64,000 nucleotides of DNA from Actinophytocola sp963840275 (GTDB lineage Bacteria; Actinomycetota; Actinomycetes; Mycobacteriales; Pseudonocardiaceae). Below the pieces are notes generated by a model. It was not told where the DNA came from. It worked only from the letters and a program-made list of their open reading frames with translations, and made no database searches. The stretch lies in the NCBI GenBank assembly GCA_963840275.1, contig CAWIYK010000005.1, forward strand, positions 1,302,001 to 1,366,000, read 5' to 3'. Each line of letters begins with the position of its first letter. Position 1 is the stretch's first letter. Position numbers and translations under genes: made by a program. Shown in pieces: positions 7,769-16,174 of this stretch.

Positions 7769-9922
7769 ATGCCCGAACATGAGAATGTCATCAAGGGGAT
7801 CGTGGCCGGCCCGGTGGTGCAGGCCCGGTCGATTCTCGGTGATGTGCATCTGAACTTGCCTTCGCCCGCGCCTGTGGCGTTGGCGGGGCTGCCCCCGGGG
7901 GAGGGCTTCATCGGGCGGGCAGAACACCTGGGCACGCTGAGCGAGATGCTCGGCGAGGAATCCGGTATTTCCGTGTGTGTCATCGCGGGGCTGGCCGGAG
8001 TGGGCAAGACCGCGTTGGCCGTGCGGTCCGCCAGGCTGGCGATGTCTGACGGCCGCTTTCCCGGCGGTGTGCTGTTCGTCGACCTGCAGGGTTACGACTC
8101 GGCGCGGGTTGTCGACGCACACACGGCGTTGGGGTCGTTCATACGCGCGTTGGGTATATCGGGCGAACACATTCCGCCAGAACCGGGTGAGCGGGAGCTG
8201 TTGTACCGATCGGTTATGGCGGCTCGCGCGAATGACCATGGGCCGATGCTGGTGGTGGCGGACAACGCGGCCGAACTCGATCAGATCCTGCCGTTGCGAC
8301 CCGGCGAATCCGTGCACAGAATGCTCGTCACCAGTCGACACTCCCTGCCGGTCCCGGCTGCTCGGCGGGTCGAGTTGGACGCGCTTCCACTGCCCGAGGC
8401 ACTCGCGATGCTGGCGAGTTCGCTGACGACGTCGGATCCGGCTGACTCGCGGATCACGGCAGATCCCGAACGCGCTGCCGTCCTCGCCGAGTTGTGCGGC
8501 AGGTTACCCTTGGCGCTGGGAATCACCGCACACTTGTTGGCGGATCATCCACAACGACCGCTTGACGAGATGGTGACCCTGCTCCAAGACGCGCACGATC
8601 GTATCGGCGAGTTCACGTACGGTGGTTCGGTTGCGGTACGTGCCGCTTTTGACGCCTCGTATCGGCGTTTGTCAGCTGAGCAGGCGCGTGCGTTCCGATT
8701 CCTGGCGCTCAACCCAGGGCCGCACATCAGCATCGAAGCGGCCGGCGCGTTGCTGGACCAGTCCGCCGAGGCGGCGAGGCGGCTCGTCGAGGATCTGCGC
8801 CGAGCGCATCTTCTGCAACCCGCGACTGGCAACAACACCTACCGGTTCCACGACTTGTTGCGTATCTACGCCGAGGACTGGTGCCGGCGTGAGCAGACCG
8901 GTATCGGCGAGGCGCTCGCACGCCTGCTCGCGTACTACGAACACGTCGCAGTGGCCGCGGACAGTCATCTCCTCGTCGTGGCGCCGGACGGTGGCCGCTC
9001 GACCCGGTTCGCGACGCGCGATGCCGCACTGGAATGGTTTGACGCCGAACGCCCCAACTTGGTCGCGGCCGTGGAACGGGCGGCAGCATCAGGACATCAA
9101 CGTCACGCTGTCGCCATCACGCATCACATGTACTGGTTCTTCCAACTCCGGAAGCACTGGATCGATTGGGTTACCACACACGATGTCGCGCTCGTTGCCG
9201 CGCGTGAAACCGGTGACGACGTCGCGGCTGGGATGATGTTGAACCGCATCGGCAACATCTATCAGGAGCGGTCTCAACCCGCACGCTCGATTCCCTGCTA
9301 CGAGGAAGCACTGACGCTTTTTGAAGAGGCCGCTGATACCCGTGGTCAGGCTCATGCGCTGGTAAACCTAGGAGTCGTGTTCACCAAACTCGGCCGACCC
9401 GACAAGGCACTGGAATACCACCACCGAGCACTCACGCTTTATCAACGGATCGGCGACCGGCGAGGCGAGAGCCAGGTTACCACCAACACTGGCGCGGCTT
9501 ACTGGGCACTCGAACGTTACGACGAGGCACTTCAATACTATCTGCGCGCTGTGGACATCTGCCGGGGACTCGATGACCGTGTCGGTGAAGCCAGAAGCTT
9601 CAGCAACCTCGGTAACCTCTATGCGAGCATGGACCGTCTCAGCGATAGCTTGACTGCTTACCATACCGCGGTCGCCATTTATCGCGAGATGAGTGACGAA
9701 TCAGGCGCAGGCCTGGCGTTGACGAACCTCGGCATCACCTACCGGGATCACGGTGATGTGGGTCGGGCCCTGGAATGCTTCACCCAAGCCGTGACCGCCT
9801 ACGAGACTGTATCCGCGACCGCGGACATCGATTGGGTGCAGTCCTTGATCGCACAATTGCCCAAGGCTCCGGGTAGGATCCAGCGACTACTTCCGTGGCG
9901 CTGGCAAGGCAAGTCTCGCTGA
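7769..9922 (+). CDS. NB-ARC/TPR protein (STAND NTPase) with short N-terminal tag
   Basis: 717 residues. The N-terminus (MPEHENVIKGIVAGPVVQAR) is the short tag (N-x-I-x-G-x-V-x-G-x-VVQAR) found before NB-ARC domains in many actinomycete proteins, and it sets the start at 7769 (GGGGG directly upstream). The P-loop GLAGVGKT lies near 74-81, Walker B-like MLVVADNA follows, then LCGRLPLALGI and the winged-helix motif FHDLLRIYAEDW. From about residue 490 five or six TPRs repeat (GNIYQERSQPARSI, GVVFTKLGRPDKAL, GNLYASMDRLSDSL). There is no DNA-binding domain, so it is probably a sensory or scaffold STAND protein. Codon use is visibly less GC-biased than its neighbours, and a 16-base direct repeat flanks the gene, both consistent with horizontal acquisition. 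Confidence 0.88.
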   Translation: MPEHENVIKGIVAGPVVQARSILGDVHLNLPSPAPVALAGLPPGEGFIGRAEHLGTLSEMLGEESGISVCVIAGLAGVGKTALAVRSARLAMSDGRFPGGVLFVDLQGYDSARVVDAHTALGSFIRALGISGEHIPPEPGERELLYRSVMAARANDHGPMLVVADNAAELDQILPLRPGESVHRMLVTSRHSLPVPAARRVELDALPLPEALAMLASSLTTSDPADSRITADPERAAVLAELCGRLPLALGITAHLLADHPQRPLDEMVTLLQDAHDRIGEFTYGGSVAVRAAFDASYRRLSAEQARAFRFLALNPGPHISIEAAGALLDQSAEAARRLVEDLRRAHLLQPATGNNTYRFHDLLRIYAEDWCRREQTGIGEALARLLAYYEHVAVAADSHLLVVAPDGGRSTRFATRDAALEWFDAERPNLVAAVERAAASGHQRHAVAITHHMYWFFQLRKHWIDWVTTHDVALVAARETGDDVAAGMMLNRIGNIYQERSQPARSIPCYEEALTLFEEAADTRGQAHALVNLGVVFTKLGRPDKALEYHHRALTLYQRIGDRRGESQVTTNTGAAYWALERYDEALQYYLRAVDICRGLDDRVGEARSFSNLGNLYASMDRLSDSLTAYHTAVAIYREMSDESGAGLALTNLGITYRDHGDVGRALECFTQAVTAYETVSATADIDWVQSLIAQLPKAPGRIQRLLPWRWQGKSR

Positions 9923-9942
9923 TGGAAGCTCGCCGCCCTCGC

Positions 9943-9958
9943 GGCATGAGCGTGCGTC
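9943..9958 (+). repeat. 16-base direct repeat, right copy
   Basis: GGCATGAGCGTGCGTC, right-hand partner of the copy at 7641-7656 (one mismatch). It ends on the first base of the next gene's stop codon. Confidence 0.5.
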
Positions 9959-10266
9959 TATGCGTGCGGGTGCCCGTCCGTCAGATGTACGTGTTCGAAG
10001 CCCGGTGAGAAACCGGCGACGTGATCGGGTGTGCCGTGGTGGGGCCGGGTCGGGATGAATCGGCCTTCGGTGACGGCCACGTCGTATGCGCCGCCGATCG
10101 GGTACTCCGTGAGGATTCCGGTGACGTGGTGCTCGGCTGCCCAGGCGAGTCCTGCTTCACGGGACGTGAACGTGCCCGCGGCATAACGTGCGCGGTCGCC
10201 GTGGAAGATCCAGATCGTCGGCCGCGCAACGCCGTCACGACGGGCCCCCGCGTCACCATCACTCAC
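9958..10266 (-). CDS. small conserved hypothetical protein (DUF7710-like)
   Basis: 102 residues. After a short variable start comes TIWIFHGDRARYAAGTF, then W-A-A-EH--TGILTEYP-GGAYD, then RPHHGTPDHVAGFSPGFEHVH. This arrangement resembles a small family I recall as DUF7710, of unknown function. There is no signal peptide or membrane segment. It converges on the preceding NB-ARC gene and stands alone. The family name is from memory, so moderate confidence. Confidence 0.7.
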   Translation of the reverse strand: MSDGDAGARRDGVARPTIWIFHGDRARYAAGTFTSREAGLAWAAEHHVTGILTEYPIGGAYDVAVTEGRFIPTRPHHGTPDHVAGFSPGFEHVHLTDGHPHA

Positions 10267-10502
10267 GCTCCGTTATACCCGAACATCTTGTCCCGCAGCT
10301 GCATCGCGGTTCGCTCGCTCATCGGCATGTGAGTGCGTCCGCGTCAGCTCACTCTGCTACGTGGCGGATCGGCCAGATCGGCCATCTGGTTCGCGGATCC
10401 TGGAGGCCGCTGTGCGGAGCGTTGACGAGATCCGTACGCGCGGGTGACCGACGCGATGCGACCATGAGTCCACGGTGGAGTCCGCCCGCCCGCGGACGGG
10501 AG

Positions 10503-11279
10503 TCAGTTCACGACCGCCTGCGGCCAACTGCCGCCGGTGAAGATGGTGTGGTCGTTCTGCTCACTCACCGAGTCGCGGATGTTGCCGATGGCGGCGACGA
10601 AGTTCTTGCCGTACTGGATCAGCGCCTTCATCGACTCCTCGATCACGGTGTTGAGCACGTCACCGAGCCGGTCGACGGCCCACGGGAGCATGACGACCGT
10701 GAGCCCCTCCTCGGTCGTCGTGAAGATCTGGGACGCGATCTTCGCTACGCCGGCGGCGAGGTCGGCCACGTACGACACGTTGGTCTGCGCGATCGTGAAC
10801 AGCCACTTGCTGATGAACTCGGCGCGCCCGACGTACTCGGTGATCGCGGCCTTCTGTTCGGTCGCCTTGCGCTTGTAGGCGTCGGCGGCGTGCCCGCTCC
10901 AGATCCCGAAGTTGTCGTTGCCGGGCAGCGGACCCCCGGCCGGCGCGGCCAGCTCGCTCATCGGGTTCTTGACCTGGTTGACCCAGTTGAAGCTCTGCAC
11001 GATCAGCGAGACCACCGGCACGTAGTGGTCGACGACGTACTTCGCCAGCGCCAACCCCTTGCCGACGATCTCGCTGATCTTCGCCATGGCCTTCTTGATC
11101 AACAGCACGCCCGCGATCCCGAACGCGAACCCCGCCTGCTTGATCCTGTTCACCAGCGCGTTGTACGCGTTCCGCAGGCTCGTAACGGCGGTGCTGAGCA
11201 GCTCGCAGGCGCGGTCGAAGAGGCCGTGGACGTCGGGCAGGCCCGGGATCGGCTGCTCCCACGGATCGGGTTGGAGCAT
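10503..11279 (-). CDS. WXG100/ESX-like helical protein
   Basis: 258 residues, almost entirely predicted helix. A central W-S-G turn (FGIWSGHAADAYKRKA, near residue 125) lies between two long helices, the layout of WXG100-type proteins exported by ESX/type VII systems. A hydrophobic stretch (GFAFGIAGVLLIKKAM) lies near residue 50. It is the last gene of a tight three-gene operon, 5 bases after the preceding stop, with AGGGG upstream of its ATG. No enzymatic or toxin domain is recognisable. Likely a type VII-associated substrate or partner; no core ESX genes (EccB-E) are in the window. Confidence 0.6.
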   Translation of the reverse strand: MLQPDPWEQPIPGLPDVHGLFDRACELLSTAVTSLRNAYNALVNRIKQAGFAFGIAGVLLIKKAMAKISEIVGKGLALAKYVVDHYVPVVSLIVQSFNWVNQVKNPMSELAAPAGGPLPGNDNFGIWSGHAADAYKRKATEQKAAITEYVGRAEFISKWLFTIAQTNVSYVADLAAGVAKIASQIFTTTEEGLTVVMLPWAVDRLGDVLNTVIEESMKALIQYGKNFVAAIGNIRDSVSEQNDHTIFTGGSWPQAVVN

Positions 11280-11284
11280 CGCCC

Positions 11285-11644
11285 CTACTTCCAGTTCTTG
11301 GCGTCGTAGAACTTGTTGAGGTTCGTCTCGACGTTCTTCTCGTGGTCCTCATACGCGTCGGCCAACCGCGTCATCGCCTCGCGGATCTGGGGGAACTCCG
11401 CGATCGCCCCGTCGATGAGGCTCGACATGATGTTCCGATAGGACTCGTAGGCCGCCTGGTGCGCCTGGCCCGTGACATCCCCGATCCCCACGATAATGGC
11501 CGGATCACCGCAGAAGAACGCGGTCGAGGCGAGGTACGCGTCCGCCACCGCGTCGCGGACCGGCGTCGCCGACCTCGTGAACCCGTCCCACTTGGGCGCC
11601 TCCTTGCGGAGGGCCGGGATGTCGACCTCGTAACCGTCTGCCAC
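11285..11644 (-). CDS. EspC/WXG100-like small helical protein
   Basis: 119 residues from a GTG at 11644, chosen over the adjacent TTG at 11647 because GAGGGG lies about 7 bases upstream. It is helical (YEVDIPALRKEAPKWDGF at the start, then AYESYRNIMSSLIDGAI, ending in DAYEDHEKNVETNLNKFYD). The layout of a short N-terminal segment and two helices without Cys resembles EspC/ESX-1 accessory or WXG100 proteins. It lies 10 bases after the YbaB-like gene and 5 before the WXG-like gene, so the three are cotranscribed and probably form a complex or are coexported. Family placement is by pattern only. Confidence 0.6.
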   Translation of the reverse strand: MADGYEVDIPALRKEAPKWDGFTRSATPVRDAVADAYLASTAFFCGDPAIIVGIGDVTGQAHQAAYESYRNIMSSLIDGAIAEFPQIREAMTRLADAYEDHEKNVETNLNKFYDAKNWK

Positions 11645-11654
11645 CAATGTCCCC

Positions 11655-12299
11655 TCAGTACTCGAAGCCGAAGTCGCCGTCGGTGTCCTCTTCGGTCTCC
11701 TGGAACTCGGCGAGGCCCGCCTGCGCGAGGACGTCCAGGACGTCGGCGCGGAGCCGTTCGGTGTCCGCGTACCCGAGGACGGCCGGGTCGGCGACGATGG
11801 TGAGCGGGAAGATCAGAGTGAGATATCCGTTGCGGCCACGGAACTCCTCGGCCGGCGGGGTGTCCCCGGTCCGGCGGAGCGTGGCCAGTCGCGCGTCGGT
11901 CTCGGCCAGCCGCGCCTCCACGCGACGCGCCCAATCCGCAACGGGCAGGTCCGCCGGGATCGGGTCCACGACCTCGCCCGGCGGGGCCGCCGCGGGGCCT
12001 TCGACCAGCATGGCCGTCTGCGTGGCGGCCGAGTACGCGGTGAACAGCGCGTCCGTGAATCGGTCCGCGGCCAGCCGGTCCGGCCAGGTGCGGCTGACCT
12101 GTACGTCGGTGACCATGACCGTGCGGTTCACCGTCACCCAGATCGACTGGGACGGCTCCGATCCCTTGTACACGCCGCGCGGCTGATCCGATTCGCGGTA
12201 CGCGCGCAGCAGTTCGTCCGCCTGTGCCTGCAAAGCCGTCGTGTCACCGAAGTCCAGCTCGGCGAGCACGACGTCGTCCCCCGACGTCATTCCGCTCAT
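11655..12299 (-). CDS. YbaB/EbfC-like protein of an ESX-associated operon
   Basis: Up to 214 residues. The central segment (ADELLRAYRESD ... IWVTVNRTVMVTDVQVSRTWPDRL ... RFTDALFTAYSAATQ) follows the YbaB/EbfC pattern: an N-terminal helix, a small beta sheet, then a helix. The C-terminal half (ARRVEARLAETDARLATLRR) adds a coiled-coil-like region and an acidic tail (QETEEDTDGDFGFEY). In actinobacteria such proteins often head operons of WXG100-type genes, as here, possibly as chaperones or regulators. The start may be 12299 or the second Met at 12290. No nucleoid-binding role is shown by sequence. Confidence 0.6.
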   Translation of the reverse strand: MSGMTSGDDVVLAELDFGDTTALQAQADELLRAYRESDQPRGVYKGSEPSQSIWVTVNRTVMVTDVQVSRTWPDRLAADRFTDALFTAYSAATQTAMLVEGPAAAPPGEVVDPIPADLPVADWARRVEARLAETDARLATLRRTGDTPPAEEFRGRNGYLTLIFPLTIVADPAVLGYADTERLRADVLDVLAQAGLAEFQETEEDTDGDFGFEY

Positions 12300-12483
12300 G
12301 ATGATCGCATGCTAACAACGCATCCCGGCCACGCCGCCCGGATCAGCACAGGCAGCGCACATCGCGCATCTACCCGCCGTCCGGTTCGCGCGGAGATGTC
12401 GCCATCCTGTCGGTGGCCAGAGCTACAGTCCGAACCGTGGGGAGAATCCGCATGACCATCGACCGGCTCGCCGGCGGGCAGCG

Positions 12484-13590
12484 ATGACGTTGGAGGGGCT
12501 CGAGTTGGCCCACCGCCGCGCCGGCGCCGTTGGCCTGGGCGGCGCGCAGCCGGCCCCGTTCGCCGACGCCGCCGAGGTGGTCGGCTGGTTCGGTGCGTCG
12601 CAGTCTCAGGACTACCATCCGGCGAAGTGGGCGCTCGCCCAGCGGCTCGGCGCCGGCGTCACCGACGCGGACCTCGATAGTGCGTTCGACGATGGCGTCA
12701 TCCTGCGCACGCACGTACTACGCCCGACGTGGCACTTCGTGGCGCCCGCCGACCTGCGCTGGCTGCTGGACCTGACGGCGCCGCGGGTCCACGCGCTCAA
12801 CGCCTATGCCTACCGGCGGGGCGAGCTCGACGGTCCGCTGCTGCGCCGAACCACGGACCTGATCGCCGACGCCGTCGCCGACGGGAACCACCTCACTCGC
12901 ACGGAGATCGCGGCGTTGCTCGCGCACCATGGCATCACCGCGAAAGGGTTCCGGCTCGGCTACATCCTCATCCACGCCGAACTGGAGCGGATGATCTGCA
13001 GCGGCCCGCTGCGGGGCAAGCACCACACCTACGCGCTGCTGGAGGAGCGGGCCCCGCGGACACCAGGACTGGAGCGCGAGGCGGCGCTGGCCGAGCTGGT
13101 CCGCCGGTTCTTCACCAGCCATGGTCCGGCGACGGCGAAGGACCTGGCGTGGTGGTCCAGCCTCACGCGCGCCGACATCGCCACCGGGCTCTCGCTCGCC
13201 GGCGACGCACTGGAGAGCACCGACGTCGACGGCGTCACCTACTGGTCCGCGCCGGGCAACTCCCGCACACCGGCCCCATCCCCATCGGTGCGGCTGTTGC
13301 AGGCCTACGACGAGTACATCGTGGGCTACACACAGAGCAGGTACCTGCTCGACCTCGACGACCTGGCGGCAGCGGCATCGGGCAAGGGCTCACTGCCGAA
13401 CGGCGTCATCGTGGTCGACACCCAGGTGGCCGGCCGCTGGAAACGCACAGTCCGTGCCGACACCGTCGTGCTCGATGCGGCGCTGTACCGGCCGTTCGAC
13501 ACCGCCGAGACCGCCGCGCTGCACGCTGCGGCCGACGAGCTGGGAAGGTTCCTGGGCACACGCGCCGTCGTCTCGGCGAGCGTGCTGTGA
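12484..13590 (+). CDS. winged-helix DNA-binding protein, AlkZ/AlkX (HTH_42) family
   Basis: 368 residues with the HTH_42/YcaQ family pattern: ARxxxL-like start (LEGLELAHRRAGAVGLGG), the catalytic QxQ-type motif SQSQDYHP near residue 40, WHFVAPADLRWLL, three winged-helix segments, and the C-terminal LLQAYDEYIVGY. Family members (AlkZ, AlkX, YcaQ) are DNA glycosylases that remove bulky or cross-linked N-alkyl bases, often for self-protection in antibiotic producers. The ATG at 12484 overlaps the stop of a tiny 11-codon frame starting at 12451, possibly a translational leader or chance. No biosynthetic partner is adjacent, so this is probably a housekeeping repair paralogue. Confidence 0.82.
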   Translation: MTLEGLELAHRRAGAVGLGGAQPAPFADAAEVVGWFGASQSQDYHPAKWALAQRLGAGVTDADLDSAFDDGVILRTHVLRPTWHFVAPADLRWLLDLTAPRVHALNAYAYRRGELDGPLLRRTTDLIADAVADGNHLTRTEIAALLAHHGITAKGFRLGYILIHAELERMICSGPLRGKHHTYALLEERAPRTPGLEREAALAELVRRFFTSHGPATAKDLAWWSSLTRADIATGLSLAGDALESTDVDGVTYWSAPGNSRTPAPSPSVRLLQAYDEYIVGYTQSRYLLDLDDLAAAASGKGSLPNGVIVVDTQVAGRWKRTVRADTVVLDAALYRPFDTAETAALHAAADELGRFLGTRAVVSASVL

Positions 13591-13660
13591 GCCCAGGCGT
13601 TCCGCGGACTCGCCGCGCGACCGTTCGCTGAGGCTCGCCTCGGTGGGAGACGATGGTGGC

Positions 13661-14449
13661 GTGTGGGAGCGGTGGACGGCGCTGAGCGCGCGGCGCAGGC
13701 GGCTGGTGACGCTGCTGGTGGTGTTGCTCGTCGCGGGTGCCGTGGTCGTGGGGGTCCAGGTGGCGCGCTCCGGCGGGACGCCGGTGGCCCCGGCGCAGGA
13801 CCGGCCGGGGCCGGTGTTGCTGGTGCCGGGCTACGGCGGTTCCCGTGACTCGCTGTCCGCGCTGGCCGAGCGCCTTCGCCGGGCCGGGCGCACGGCCGAG
13901 GTCCTGACGCTGCCCGGCGACGGGACCGGCGATCTCCGCGCGCAGGTCCAGGTGCTCGACGACGCGGCACGCGACGCGGTGGCGGCCGGTGCGCCGTCCG
14001 TGGACATCATCGGCTACTCGGCGGGCGGTGTCGTGACCCGGTTGTGGGTCGACGGCGACGGCGCCGGTCTGGCCCGTCGGGTGGTCACCCTCGGTGCGCC
14101 CCTGCACGGCACGGAGATCGCCGCCGGCGGCGGTGTGCTCGCGCCGGACGCGTGCCCCCTCGCGTGCCAACAGCTGACCCCGGGCAGCGCGCTGCTGAAC
14201 GGCGTGGCCACGCGGCCCGTGCCGCTGCCGTGGCTGTCGCTGTGGACCGAGGACGACGAGACCGTGATCCCGCCCGACTCCGCCTCGCTCGACGGCGCGG
14301 TGAACGTCCCGTTGCAACGCCTGTGCCCTGGCGTCGAGATCGCACACTCGCAGCTCCCGACGGATCCGCTGGTCACCAGGCTCGTGCTGCGCGCGCTCGG
14401 CACGGGCCCGCTCGTCGCGCCCGGCAGTGCCGACTGCGCTAGCTCGTGA
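13661..14449 (+). CDS. secreted/anchored alpha/beta hydrolase, lipase-like
   Basis: 262 residues from a GTG at 13661 (GGGAGA about 11 bases upstream). An N-terminal hydrophobic segment follows an Arg-rich start (ARRRRLVTLLVVLLVAGAVVVGV), so the protein is exported or membrane-anchored. The fold is a lipase: oxyanion strand VLLVPGYGGS, nucleophile elbow GYSAGG with Ser near 120, then VVTLGAPLHGTE, LWTEDDETVIPP (probable Asp) and IAHSQLP (probable His). This matches class 2 triacylglycerol lipases and related acyltransferases. It converges with an ABC permease gene, overlapping by 11 bases. Confidence 0.85.
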   Translation: MWERWTALSARRRRLVTLLVVLLVAGAVVVGVQVARSGGTPVAPAQDRPGPVLLVPGYGGSRDSLSALAERLRRAGRTAEVLTLPGDGTGDLRAQVQVLDDAARDAVAAGAPSVDIIGYSAGGVVTRLWVDGDGAGLARRVVTLGAPLHGTEIAAGGGVLAPDACPLACQQLTPGSALLNGVATRPVPLPWLSLWTEDDETVIPPDSASLDGAVNVPLQRLCPGVEIAHSQLPTDPLVTRLVLRALGTGPLVAPGSADCASS

Positions 14450-15266
14450 TGTCCTTGGTGCCGAAGTTCGCCCAGGACGCCGCGAAGAACACGGCGATGT
14501 AGCCGGCCTGCAGCAGCAGCCCGTTGTTGATGTTGTGCCAGAAGACGGGGTCGCGGAAGAAGTCGATCCAGGACAGCCAGTAGTTGGTGGGCAGGTAGGG
14601 CTGGATCGCGTCGGCCGCGTCCAGGGTCTGCAGGATCGAGCTGGCGATCAGCACGGCCAGTGACGCCAGAGCGGCGCCGAGCGCGGAGTCGGACAGCGTC
14701 GACCAGAACAGGGCGATGGTGCCGAAGCCCAGCATCGACACCACGATGTAGCCGATCGCGGCCATCAGCCGGACGGCCAGCTCGGCGGGTTCGAGGGTGG
14801 CCCCGGACAGTGACGTGATCGACCCCGGCTGGCCCACCGCTTCGGCGCCGGTCCCGAACAGCGTGATGCCGACCGCGAGCGAGCACACCACCACGATGAC
14901 CACCGCGAGCACGACGTAGACGCCGAGCGCGACCAGCTTCGCGGACAGCAGCCGAGGCCGGCCGACCGGCCGTACCAGCAGGTAGCGCAACGTGCCGGTG
15001 GCCGCCTCGCCCGCGATCGCGTCACCGGCGTACACGGCGACGGCCAGCGGCAGGAACACCGGCAGCACCATCGCGAGCGCCGCGGCCGGGTACAGCGAGC
15101 CGTTGTCCAGCACGGCGGACAGGAACGCGCCGCCCTGACCCGGTGGCGGGGCCAGGTCCGACACCGCGAGCAGCACCGCCACGAGGGTCGGCACCGCGCA
15201 CAACAACGCGATGGACAGCCACACCCGTGGGCGCAGCAACAGTTTCCGCAGCTCGACGACGATCAC
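14439..15266 (-). CDS. ABC-2 type transporter permease
   Basis: 275 residues with six hydrophobic segments: VWLSIALLCAVPTLVAVLLA, LAMVLPVFLPLAVAVYAGD, YVVLAVVIVVVCSLAVGI, IVVSMLGFGTIALFW, LGAALASLAVLIASSI and a C-terminal one. The short cytoplasmic loop GTLRYLLVRPVGRPRLL is typical of ABC-2 permeases. Its start overlaps the stop of the ATPase gene by 4 bases (ATGA), so the two are translationally coupled. With the preceding LolA/RseB-like gene it forms a three-gene operon. The substrate is unknown. Confidence 0.88.
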   Translation of the reverse strand: MIVVELRKLLLRPRVWLSIALLCAVPTLVAVLLAVSDLAPPPGQGGAFLSAVLDNGSLYPAAALAMVLPVFLPLAVAVYAGDAIAGEAATGTLRYLLVRPVGRPRLLSAKLVALGVYVVLAVVIVVVCSLAVGITLFGTGAEAVGQPGSITSLSGATLEPAELAVRLMAAIGYIVVSMLGFGTIALFWSTLSDSALGAALASLAVLIASSILQTLDAADAIQPYLPTNYWLSWIDFFRDPVFWHNINNGLLLQAGYIAVFFAASWANFGTKDITS

Positions 15267-16174
15267 GGCGTGCGCCCCACCCGGTCACTGCCGTGCCCGG
15301 TCAGGTCCAGCACGACCTGCTCCAGCGACCGGCGCTCCTCGGCGATCGCCGACACCCGCACGCCGTGGCCGACCAGCATCGCGTTCAGGCCGGCGGCATC
15401 GGAGTGGTTGACGACCAGCCGCTCGCCGTCACGCTCGACGACCTGCCCGTCGAGCAACGAGACGACGATGGCTGCGTCCGGACTCTCGAGCACGACGTTG
15501 CCGGTGGGGGCGCGGAGGTTGGCCAGGTCGTCCTGCCGGACCAGCCGGCCGCGGTCCACGATGCCGACCCGGGTGCACAGCTGCTCGACCTCCGACAGCA
15601 GGTGGCTGGACAGGAAGATCGTGGTGCCCGCTTCGTTGAGGCTCGTCAGCAGTTCGCGGATCTCCAGGATCCCGCGCGGGTCGAGACCGTTGGTGGGTTC
15701 GTCCAGGATCAGCAACCGGGGCGTGCGCAGGAGAGCGGCGGCCAACCCGAGCCGCTGACGCATGCCGAGCGAGTAGGCACGGACCGGCCGACGGTCGATC
15801 CCGGCGAGGCCGACCTGTTCGAGCGCCTCGTCGATCCGGCGTCCCCGACCGCGCCGTCCGGCGCCGGGCCCGGCCGCGTCGAACAGCGTGAGGTTCCGCC
15901 TGCCGGACAGGTGCGGGTAGGCAGCGGGCCCTTCGACGAGCGCGCCGATCTCGGGCAGCACGTCCTTCGCCCGCGCCGGAATGCGCTGTCCCAGCACCTC
16001 GATCTCGCCGCTGGTCGCGTACACCAGACCAAGCAGCAGGCGCACCAGTGTCGTCTTGCCGGAGCCGTTTGGCCCGAGGAAGCCGTACCGGTCACCCTCG
16101 CCGACCGCCAGGTCCACCCCGTCCACGGCGACGACCCGGCCGTACCGCTTGGTGAGCGCTCTCGTGACGATCAT
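15263..16174 (-). CDS. ABC transporter ATP-binding protein
   Basis: 303 residues. Walker A GPNGSGKT at about 34-41, Q-loop region, signature YSLGMRQRLGL, Walker B LLILDEPTNGLDP and an H-loop (LSSHLL). The C-terminal extension after LCTRVGIVDRGRLV is typical of ABC-2 export ATPases of the CcmA/DrrA type. It overlaps the permease downstream and the LolA/RseB-like gene upstream by 4 bases each, so the whole operon is coupled. Confidence 0.92.
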   Translation of the reverse strand: MIVTRALTKRYGRVVAVDGVDLAVGEGDRYGFLGPNGSGKTTLVRLLLGLVYATSGEIEVLGQRIPARAKDVLPEIGALVEGPAAYPHLSGRRNLTLFDAAGPGAGRRGRGRRIDEALEQVGLAGIDRRPVRAYSLGMRQRLGLAAALLRTPRLLILDEPTNGLDPRGILEIRELLTSLNEAGTTIFLSSHLLSEVEQLCTRVGIVDRGRLVRQDDLANLRAPTGNVVLESPDAAIVVSLLDGQVVERDGERLVVNHSDAAGLNAMLVGHGVRVSAIAEERRSLEQVVLDLTGHGSDRVGRTP

